Assembly (NCBI RefSeq): GCF_003732225.1 | Contig: NZ_MOBJ01000003.1 | Coordinates: 1 to 64,000 of the forward strand | Source of the DNA: Pseudomonas brassicacearum | GTDB taxonomy: Bacteria; Pseudomonadota; Gammaproteobacteria; Pseudomonadales; Pseudomonadaceae | Direction of reading: 5' to 3' | Length of the DNA stretch: 64,000 nt | In this document: positions 8,519-16,300 of the stretch, piece after piece | How positions within the stretch are numbered: position 1 is the first letter of the stretch | How the letters are laid out: each line of letters opens with the position of its first letter | Notes under the pieces: model-generated | Databases searched by the model: none | What the model saw: only the letters and a program-made list of their open reading frames with translations | What the model was told of the DNA's origin: nothing | Position numbers and translations under genes: made by a program

Positions 8519-9127
8519 CTAACTGGGAGGATACGCCGCTACCGCCTTTTCTACAGCTGTTCGTAACGCATCGCCACGCTCTATTTCGTTGCCCTGAAGG
8601 CCGGTTTCAGCGCTGGCACTCCAGACCGGTTGCCCGGTGCCGGCATCGAACAAGTCCACCCGAATCACCAGCACTTGTACCTGATAGGTACGGACGATCG
8701 GCACCGTGTTGTACATGCCGTAGCCGTTGCCGTAACGGTTATAACCACCGTAGCCGCCATAGCCGTAATCGTCCTGAACCTGTTTCAGGCGGGTTTCCTG
8801 GTGCAGGTCGGCGCTGACCCACAGGTCGGCCGGACGATTGTCGTGCAGCGGGCGTAACCCTCGTTGATCCAGCGCATTGCTGACCGCTTCGGCGATCTGC
8901 GCCGAGTCGGCCCAGGCCGAGCCGTTGGGCAACCGACCGTTGAGCCAGGCCCAACTGTGGTAGCGAGCGTAATCACGCGGTGGCGCCGGGTAGGCGCTGC
9001 GATCAAACGTCTTGGCAGCTTGCGGTGGGGCCGGCGGTAGAGGGTTGGAGCTGGCGATATACGGATTGCTGCCCTGACAGGCACCGAGCCCCAGACACAA
9101 CATGATCAATCCCAAACGGCGTTTCAT
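8519..9127 (-). CDS. DUF4136 lipoprotein, paralogue of its neighbour
   Basis: The 202-residue protein has a lipobox ending at C17 (LCLGLGAC). Its body shares landmarks with the downstream gene: [28 protein letters not shown], a Tyr-Gly-rich repeat zone ([17 protein letters not shown]), then [15 protein letters not shown] chose ATG at 9127 because GGAGAGGA sits 3 nt upstream. A GTG at 9139 would lie across that ribosome site. Tandem DUF4136 genes suggest duplication followed by divergence. The function is unknown. Confidence 0.8.
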   Translation of the reverse strand: MKRRLGLIMLCLGLGACQGSNPYIASSNPLPPAPPQAAKTFDRSAYPAPPRDYARYHSWAWLNGRLPNGSAWADSAQIAEAVSNALDQRGLRPLHDNRPADLWVSADLHQETRLKQVQDDYGYGGYGGYNRYGNGYGMYNTVPIVRTYQVQVLVIRVDLFDAGTGQPVWSASAETGLQGNEIERGDALRTAVEKAVAAYPPS

Positions 9128-9163
9128 TGTCCTCTCCACAGAAGCATCAGCGTTCTAACCCTT

Positions 9164-9294
9164 GTAGCAGCTGCCGAGCCTGCGAGGCTGCGTTCGGCTG
9201 CGGAGCAGTCGTTGAATCAGGCCACGAGTTCCTGGTCCAGGATTTACGAGGACTTCGTCCTCGAACGCAGCCTCGCAGCCTCGACAGCTGCTAC
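9164..9294. repeat. Long palindromic repeat, CAGCTG-TCGAGCC family
   Basis: The arms GTAGCAGCTGCCGAGCCTGC (9164) and, inverted, GCAGCCTCGACAGCTGCTAC (end 9294) enclose an internal GAGGACTTCGTCCTC hairpin. It lies between the promoter side of the DUF4136 operon and the 3' end of cmoM. Confidence 0.8.
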
Positions 9295-9306
9295 GGAAAC
9301 CATGGT

Positions 9307-10056
9307 TCAGACCGGGCGGCAGATCCAGTGCAGGTAACGCCCCAGACCCGCAAAGCTCGGGTGACGACGGTGGGCCAGTTCCATTTCCAGCAAGTCGATG
9401 AGTTCGGCACGGGCCTGGAATTCCAGCGGCATGTAGTCGTGAAAAACCCGCACTCCGCTCTGGGTTTCGACCTGCCACAGGCCTTCCAGTTGCGTCGCCA
9501 GTTCGCGCGGATCCAGCGGCATTTGCGGGGTCAGGCTCTGCTTCTCGCCCGCCATGTCGTTCTTGCGCATCTTGCGGAAATGCCCCTTGAGCAAGTTGCG
9601 GTAAATCAGCGCATCGCGGTTATAGAACGCCAGCGACAGCCAGCCGTCTTTAGTCGTCAGCTGATGCAGTACCGGCAGAATCGCGTGAGGCTCGGCCAGC
9701 CACTCCAGCACCGCGTGGCACAGCACCAGGTCGTAGGGTTCGGTGAGCTGACCCAGCAGCTCTTGCCACGGTGCCTGGATAAACGTTGCCGTTTGCCCTG
9801 CATCGGCGAAGCGCTGGCGGGCGCCTTCGAGCATTGGTTCGGCAGGCTCGGCCAGGGTCACTTGATGGCCGCGCTGGGCCAGCCATAACGACATGTGTCC
9901 CAGACCGGCGCCGATATCCAGCACCCGCAATGGTCGATCCGGCAGGGCTTCAGCCAGATCGGCCTGAAGCACCGCCAGACGGATCGCGCCTTTGGCACCG
10001 CCGTAGATTTTTTCGGCGAAACGGGTCGCCAACTGATCGAAATGACGGTCGCTCAT
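9307..10056 (-). CDS. cmoM: tRNA 5-carboxymethoxyuridine methyltransferase CmoM
   Basis: The 249-residue Rossmann-fold SAM methyltransferase matches the E. coli SmtA/CmoM pattern in order: FAEKIYGGAKGAIR near the N-terminus, motif I VLDIGAGLGHMSLWLA, CHAVLEWLAEP, LSLAFYNRDALIYRN, GVRVFHDY and LGRYLHW. CmoM methylates 5-carboxymethoxyuridine at the wobble position of certain tRNAs. The start ATG at 10056 overlaps the TGA of the upstream MazG-like gene, so the pair is translationally coupled. The length is slightly below the E. coli protein (261). Confidence 0.88.
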   Translation of the reverse strand: MSDRHFDQLATRFAEKIYGGAKGAIRLAVLQADLAEALPDRPLRVLDIGAGLGHMSLWLAQRGHQVTLAEPAEPMLEGARQRFADAGQTATFIQAPWQELLGQLTEPYDLVLCHAVLEWLAEPHAILPVLHQLTTKDGWLSLAFYNRDALIYRNLLKGHFRKMRKNDMAGEKQSLTPQMPLDPRELATQLEGLWQVETQSGVRVFHDYMPLEFQARAELIDLLEMELAHRRHPSFAGLGRYLHWICRPV

Positions 10057-10358
10057 CAGCTGAACCGCCGTTCGCTGTCAGTCAGCTTGCTGCGTACTAC
10101 CTGTTCCATGTCCAACCCCAACTCGCTGCACAGCAGCAGTAGATAGAGCACGATGTCACCGACTTCCTGACCGGCATGGGCGAGTTTGTCCGCCGACAAC
10201 TGGCGCGACTGGTCTTCGCTCAGCCACTGGAAAATTTCCACCAGCTCGGCCATTTCGACGCTGGCGGCCATCGCCAGGTTTTTCGGGCTGTGAAATTGCC
10301 GCCAGTCGTTGCGGTCACGGATGCAGTGTAGGCGTTCGGTCAGTTCAACAAGGTTCAT
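10056..10358 (-). CDS. MazG-like nucleotide pyrophosphohydrolase
   Basis: The 100-residue all-helical protein carries the metal-binding pattern of MazG-like and dCTPase-type enzymes: EMAELVEIFQW with paired Glu residues, then EVGDIVLYLLLL. These enzymes hydrolyse nucleoside triphosphates to monophosphate and pyrophosphate and clean the nucleotide pool. The preferred substrate cannot be read from the sequence. AGGAGAG precedes ATG 10358. It is the first gene of a two-gene unit with cmoM. Confidence 0.8.
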   Translation of the reverse strand: MNLVELTERLHCIRDRNDWRQFHSPKNLAMAASVEMAELVEIFQWLSEDQSRQLSADKLAHAGQEVGDIVLYLLLLCSELGLDMEQVVRSKLTDSERRFS

Positions 10359-10426
10359 CGGGCTCTCCTGAAGGCGTATAGCTTCGGGCCGATTTTCTCA
10401 GGAAGCAAGCTGTCGCTGCGCGACAG

Positions 10427-10504
10427 ATCGCGAGCAAGCTCGCTCCCACATTAGTTTTGCGCTCACCGCGGATCCCCTGTGGGAGCGAGCTTGCTCGCGA
10501 TGGC
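10427..10504. repeat. Paired REP element, GTGGGAGCGAGCTTGCTCGC family
   Basis: ATCGCGAGCAAGCTCGCTCC (10427) is inverted as GTGGGAGCGAGCTTGCTCGC (10479), followed by GATGGC. The right edge is 3 bp from the pbpC stop codon, so it forms the end of that transcript. Confidence 0.85.
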
Positions 10505-10507
10505 GGA

Positions 10508-12868
10508 CTAATCGACGACGTTGAACTCGACCCGTGCCGTCTGTCCGCCTTCATCGAGCACACTCAACTCAACGCGCCCGAGCTGTTCAAAGGTGGCGTT
10601 GATGCTCTCTTGATTAGCGCTGTCGCCCAGCGGCGTGCCGTTGACGAACCACCAGCGCCGTCCACTGCCGCCGAGTGCCGACAGCTTCAGCCGCAGCAGT
10701 TCCTGACTGGCCGCTGGCCGGCGCAGTTGATCACCTTCACGTACGCCAACAATCGACAGCGGCGAAGACGCCGCCAACACTGGCCCTGGGCAATCCGGGT
10801 CGTTGGCCGGCAAGCGCGCTTCACGGCGCTCGACCCGTGGCAGCCAAGGCTCCAGCGGTGCCGGCCACAAGGCAATATCCCGAGCCACGGCGCCTGGGCA
10901 TTTGGCGTCGACCCGCAGACCTTTGGCGTTGACCCAGACCTTCTCCAGCAGTCCCACGCTCAGCGGCTGATCCATAGCCTGAAGCGTCGGCGGCGTAGTG
11001 CCGTCCAACGTCCAGGCGAAGCGCTGGCGACGGCAGTTCGGGTCATTGCGGCTCATCGGCTGACCCAGCGGCCAACAGATCGCCGCCACCCCGACGTTCA
11101 ACGGCACCGGTTCTACCGGCGCGCTGATGCCACGCTGGCTGTCGCGGTTGATCAACACATCGTGGACTTGCAGCATCAACGGTGCTGCCGACGCCAAGCC
11201 AAATTGACCCGGCACCGGCGTGCCGTCCGGGCGACCGATCCAGATGCCGATCAGGTAACGCGGCCCGACGCCAATCGCCCAGGCATCGCGAAAGCCATAG
11301 CTGGTGCCGGTTTTCCAGGCCAGCACCGGGCGCTGCACCAGCTCGGCGCGCGGATCGCGGTCGGGACGCGCCTGCCCACTGAGAATCCGCCGCACGATCC
11401 ACGCCGAACCCGGTGACAGCAGCGGCCGCTCACGCAGTTCATCGTCGGGCTGTAAACGGAGGTTGGCGCTCTTGCCGCCACGGGCGAACGCGCTGTAACC
11501 GCTGACCAGATCCTCCAGACGACTACCAGCACCGCCAAGGATCAACGCCAGGTTCGGCTCGGCCAGTGGCGGCAAGGTCAACGGCATGCCGCCGATACGC
11601 ATTTCGGCGGCAAAGCGTTTCGGCCCGTAGGCTTCCAGCAACTGCACTGCCGGCAGATTCAATGAGGTCGACAGCGCGCTGCTGGCCGGCACCGGGCCGC
11701 TGAAGCCCATGGAAAAGTTGCCCGGCCGATAATCGCCGTAACGCCGAGGTACATCCTGCAGCAGCGATTCGGAATGAATCAGACCGGCGTCCATGGCCAT
11801 GCCGTAAAGAAAGGGTTTGAGGGTGGAACCGGGCGAACGCATCGCACTGATCATGTCCACATGGCCGAATCGCCGGTCGTCATTGATATCCACCGAACCG
11901 AGATAGGCGCGCACCGCCATGCTTTCTTCCTCGACCACCAGAATCGCCGCCGACGTGTACTCCGGCAGGCGTGCGCGCCAGCCCAGCAGCAAGTCTTCGA
12001 GACGCCGTTGCAGGTTGGCGTCGAGGGTGGTGCGAATCAGTGGCGGGCTGTCCGGACGGTTCAAGCGCCGCGCCAATAGTGGCGCGAGGCTCGGCTCCAG
12101 ACGGGGCGCCAGCAGCAACGGTTCTTCCAGTGCTTCATCGACCGCCGATTGCGGCCACACCTGAAATTGCGCCAGACGCCGCAGCACTTTGTCCCGCGCC
12201 ACCTGCGCGCGCGCCGCGTGTCGATCCGGACGCAAGCGGCTCGGAGCTTGCGGCAATACCGCCAGCAACGCGGCTTCGGCGTGGGTCAGGTGTTGCGGCG
12301 ACTTGCCCAGATAAGCCCAACTCGCCGCCGCCACACCTTGAAGCGTGCCGCCGAACGGTGCGCGGTTGAGGTAAAGGTTGAGAATCTGATCCTTGGACAG
12401 GTGCCATTCCAGTTGTGCGGTACGCCACAATTGGCGCAGCTTGCCGAACAGCGTTCGCGAATGCGGATCGAGCAGCCGCGCGACCTGCATCGATAAAGTG
12501 CTGCCGCCGGACAACACCCGTCCGCCGGTGAGGTTTTGCCACGTCGCCCGACCGAGCGCCAAGGGGTTCACGCCGGGATGCCGATAGAACCAGCGGTCCT
12601 CATAGGTCAGCAGCGCGTCAAGGTAATAGGGCGATACCTGCGACGTTTCCACCGGATAGCGCCACACGCCGTTGGCATCGGCGAACCGCCACAGCGGCGT
12701 GCCGTCTTCGGCCAGCACCACCCGCGCCAGGTCGTCCTTGGGCAAGGGCAACGGCCAGATCCGGTCAGCCAGCCACAGCAGCGCGACCAGAAGCAGCACA
12801 CTACCTGAAGCCCAACGCAGAAGCTTGCCCAGTGGGCGCAGACGTTCAGTTACTATTCGCAAATTCAA
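10508..12868 (-). CDS. pbpC: Penicillin-binding protein 1C
   Basis: The 786-residue bifunctional peptidoglycan synthase family protein has one N-terminal membrane anchor (about 20-35). The GT51 glycosyltransferase shows YEDRWFYRHPGVNP, GGSTLSMQVARLL and RAPFGGTLQGVAAAS. The transpeptidase shows SPGSTLKPF with Ser348/Lys351, STSLN and KTGTSYGFRDAW. A C-terminal PBP1C-specific domain covers the last 90 or so residues. The start is TTG at 12868 preceded by AGAGGTTTGG. A second in-frame TTG lies 6 nt further in. In E. coli the gene lies beside the alpha-2-macroglobulin gene yfhM. Here the two share a neighbourhood but are separated by a small gene on the opposite strand. Confidence 0.92.
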   Translation of the reverse strand: MNLRIVTERLRPLGKLLRWASGSVLLLVALLWLADRIWPLPLPKDDLARVVLAEDGTPLWRFADANGVWRYPVETSQVSPYYLDALLTYEDRWFYRHPGVNPLALGRATWQNLTGGRVLSGGSTLSMQVARLLDPHSRTLFGKLRQLWRTAQLEWHLSKDQILNLYLNRAPFGGTLQGVAAASWAYLGKSPQHLTHAEAALLAVLPQAPSRLRPDRHAARAQVARDKVLRRLAQFQVWPQSAVDEALEEPLLLAPRLEPSLAPLLARRLNRPDSPPLIRTTLDANLQRRLEDLLLGWRARLPEYTSAAILVVEEESMAVRAYLGSVDINDDRRFGHVDMISAMRSPGSTLKPFLYGMAMDAGLIHSESLLQDVPRRYGDYRPGNFSMGFSGPVPASSALSTSLNLPAVQLLEAYGPKRFAAEMRIGGMPLTLPPLAEPNLALILGGAGSRLEDLVSGYSAFARGGKSANLRLQPDDELRERPLLSPGSAWIVRRILSGQARPDRDPRAELVQRPVLAWKTGTSYGFRDAWAIGVGPRYLIGIWIGRPDGTPVPGQFGLASAAPLMLQVHDVLINRDSQRGISAPVEPVPLNVGVAAICWPLGQPMSRNDPNCRRQRFAWTLDGTTPPTLQAMDQPLSVGLLEKVWVNAKGLRVDAKCPGAVARDIALWPAPLEPWLPRVERREARLPANDPDCPGPVLAASSPLSIVGVREGDQLRRPAASQELLRLKLSALGGSGRRWWFVNGTPLGDSANQESINATFEQLGRVELSVLDEGGQTARVEFNVVD

Positions 12869-12962
12869 ACCACCAAACCTCTATGCTTCAAGGGCGCTCG
12901 CCAGCACTGACAATGGCCAAAGAGTTCAGCTCTGGCTCCCACTCTTCCATCAGGACGTACAC

Positions 12963-13256
12963 ATGCAGGTAGATAGCTTTTTCGAATGGCTCGGCCAGGC
13001 GCTGGGTTCGGTCATCCGGTTCATCGTCGATACGCTCAGTGGGTTGTTCAATGCCTTGACTCACGCCAGCGGCAACTTTGTCGACGGGCTGTCGCGGGCA
13101 CTCGGCATGGAGCCCTCGATCATCAGCATTCTCGTGCTGATCATCGGTTTGATGCTGTTGTACTCGGCGATCCGCGCCTTTATGCGTGCGTCGATCATCG
13201 CAGGGGTAATCTGGCTGGTACTGGGGTTGTGGGTGCTGAGCTGGGTTGTTCACTAA
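12963..13256 (+). CDS. Small two-helix membrane protein between pbpC and the A2M gene
   Basis: The 97-residue protein starts at ATG 12963 with AGGA 7 nt upstream. A longer in-frame reading would run back into pbpC and is rejected. An amphipathic N-terminal half (about 1-50, FFEWLGQALGSVIRFIVDTL) is followed by two hydrophobic helices at about 53-68 (IISILVLIIGLMLLYSA) and 76-95 (IIAGVIWLVLGLWVLSWVV). I do not recognise the family. It is divergent from pbpC (94 bp apart) and convergent with the A2M gene, with a REP element in between. The conserved A2M-pbpC neighbourhood makes an envelope role plausible, but that is inference. Confidence 0.7.
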   Translation: MQVDSFFEWLGQALGSVIRFIVDTLSGLFNALTHASGNFVDGLSRALGMEPSIISILVLIIGLMLLYSAIRAFMRASIIAGVIWLVLGLWVLSWVVH

Positions 13257-13278
13257 TCCGAATCAGTGCCACGACTCT

Positions 13279-13366
13279 GTGGGAGCGAGCTTGCTCGCGA
13301 TGATGGCTTCACATTCAACAAATATGTTGCCTGCCAGACCGCTATCGCGAGCAAGCTCGCTCCCAC
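13279..13366. repeat. Paired REP element, GTGGGAGCGAGCTTGCTCGC family
   Basis: The arms at 13279-13301 and 13344-13366 are near-perfect inverted copies around a spacer of about 42 bp. The element lies between two convergent genes, where it can serve both 3' ends. Confidence 0.85.
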
Positions 13367-13393
13367 AATGTACTGATGCATCATCTCTTTCGG

Positions 13394-16300
13394 TTAGTGG
13401 CCCTTGATCACCATCTCCGGCACGGTTTCGCCCACGGCTTGCCAGTTCGGCCGGTACATCGATTCCACTTGCGGTGGCGGTACGCGATAGGTGCCGGGGG
13501 TGACGGCCCGCGCCAGGTACAGCAAATGCGTGGTGCCGTAGCTGTCCAGGTTCAGCGCCGCAACGTAACGGTCATCGCGAAATTCCTGATGCTTGAGGCT
13601 GGCGTTCTGCATCGAACCGCGCCACTCCTTGACCTTGCTGCTGGCGTTTTCCAGGCTCGCGGCGCTTTGCGCCAGGTTCTGGTTTTCCAGTTCCAGACCG
13701 GCCGGCAGCAAGTCCACCACTAACGCATCCGGTACTCGCTGCTTGGCGGCGACCGCAATATGCACCAGCACCAGATCGCCGCTGGCCAAAGCCTGGAGGT
13801 TCAACGGCTGGCCGTTCATGCCCAGGTACTCGCGGCGAATGCTCAGGTTCTCGCCACCGGGAACCGGAGCCTGAACCGGATACCCGGAAATGGTCAGTTG
13901 CTGATAGACCGGTTCGCTGCCCTCATTTTTCAAGGTCAATGCCGATGACAACAGCTTGCCTTCCAGTCCCAGAGCTGGCCGATCATTGTTCAGTTCGACT
14001 TCAGCGTTGCCACTCACCAGAACCTTCCAGCTGGCTTCCGGTTTACCGATCAAGCCGCGACCTGCAAGAAACAGCGAGTTGCGCTCCTGGGTCGACAGGT
14101 AGCGACTGGCGGCCAGTTGATCGGACAGTTCGAACAACCGTTCTTCGAGCTTGCCCTTGCCCAAATCGTTTTCTTCCAGCAACGCCAGAATCAGTGCCTG
14201 ATCGCGCAATGGACTGCCGTAATCGGCCAACCAGTCATTCGGCTTGCGTGAGGCCGCAAGCCCCGCGAGCAAGGCCTGATCAGCACGCGGTTGATCGCCC
14301 ATCTTCTGCAAGGCGATCGACAGCTGCACCAGCGGCAAACCGGAACGGGCATCGGTGCGACGATCGAACAGGCTGCGCAGCGCGCCCAACGGTGCCTGCT
14401 GGCTACGGGCCAACACCAGACCGGCGTAGGCCTGCACTGCAAAACGGGTGTGCTCAGCGTTTTCGCTGTAGTTCACTTCGATCAGGTTGCGTTCTTGCAG
14501 GTAACGCAATAGTCGCTCGCTGGCTTTTTTCAGCGCCTCGGGCGGCACACCAAAACCCTGGTCGCGAGCACGCAGCAGGAAATCGGTGACATAGGCGGTC
14601 AACCAGTATTCTTCTTCACCCTCGGCGCCCCACAGACCAAAGCTGCCGTTGTAGCGCTGCATGCCCAGTAAGCGCTCGATACCGAGTTCGATCTTGCGTT
14701 TGCGGTCGGCGTCCGGCTCGCCTTCCAGGCCAAGCCGTTTCAGGCTCGCGGCGTCGGCATAGAGCGATGGGTAGAGTCCGCTGGTGGTTTGTTCCAGGCA
14801 ACCGTAAGGGTAAGCCTTGAGTGCCCGAATCTGCTCGCCAAGGTTCAGCGGCGGCCGGCTCGACAGGCTGAGCAAGGCCTCACGCCCGGACGCGTCGAAC
14901 AGCGACAACTCACCCTCCGGCAAACTCCACGGCTGATCCTTGAGCACCGCACGATAGTGCTTGAGCAACGCCGGATACGCCGGACGCACGCCCAAGGTCC
15001 ACTCGCGAGTGAATGGCGGCAGGTTCTCGCCCGGCAGGTCGAGGCCATTGACCAGCACCTTGACCTTGCCCTGACCAAAACCACCCTGTGCACGCACCGG
15101 GATCCGCAGCGTAGTGCGCTGGCCCTGAGTCAGCTGCACGCGGTGCACCTCCTCGTTGTTCAGGTCCAACGGGCCTTGGGTGCTCAATTGCACCTCCAAC
15201 GTCTGTGCCTTACCCGAGAGGTTCGACAGGTCCAGCGCCAACGTCGTCTGGTCGCCACCCGCGAGGAAGCGCGGCGCCGACAGTTCAGCAATCAGCGGCG
15301 CAGCGATCACGGTTTTGCCTTCGGCCATGCCATAACGATCATCGGTCCAGGCCTGGGCCATCAACCGCAGTTCACCGTTGAAGTCCGGGATGTTGACGCT
15401 GACCTCACCTTCGCCCTGCTCGTTCAACGTCACCGGTGCGCTTTGCAAAGCGACGATGGTCACGCTGGTGTCCGGACGTTTGCCGCCCTTGGCCAGCGCC
15501 GCGTCACCACCGAAGGCCAGACTGGCCAAACGACCCTGACCAGCTTCGATCAGTTGCCCGTAAACGTCGAGTTGGTCGGCGCTATAGGCCTTGCGACCAA
15601 ACAGGCTGGAGTACGGATCCGGCGTCGGGTATTCGGTGATATTGAGGATGCCGACGTCCACCGCCGCCAGCAGCACATGCACCTGTTTCGGCACGCTGCC
15701 ATCGGCGTTTTTCGCTTGAATCTTCACGCTCAGCGGTTGTTTCGGGCGCATTTTTTCCGGCGCCGTCAGGCTCAGGCCGAGTTTGCGCTGAGTCCGGTCC
15801 AGCGGCAGATGCAGCACGCCGACTGCACGTTTCGGGGTGACGTTAGCCTTGCGTTCGCCGGGACGAATCACCAGCGCACTGACGTACAGATCGTGGCGTG
15901 CCCACTTCGGATCAAGCTTCACCGCGAAGCTTTTGCCCTCGGCCGGCACATCGATTTCCTGCCACCACAACGGGCCATCGGCCGATTCCACCAGCAAATA
16001 GCCATTGCCGGCAGCCGGTGGGGTCACGGTGACGTTGGCGGTATCGTCATCGCCATAGGCGGGCTTATCCAGCGCCAGTTTGACCTGGTCCGGACGCACC
16101 GCGCCGCCTTGGGCGTTGTCTTGGGCACGGTAGCCGGCCCAGAAGCGCAGACTGCTGACGATGCCGGTTTGCGGGTCTTCAACTTCGACGCGATACGGGC
16201 CCCACTCCACCGGGAAGCTGATCTTCGCCGTATCGCCGGCCTTGATGCTGACGGTTTCTTCGTCGAGGTTGAGGAATTTTTCGTTGAAGTGATAGCTCCA

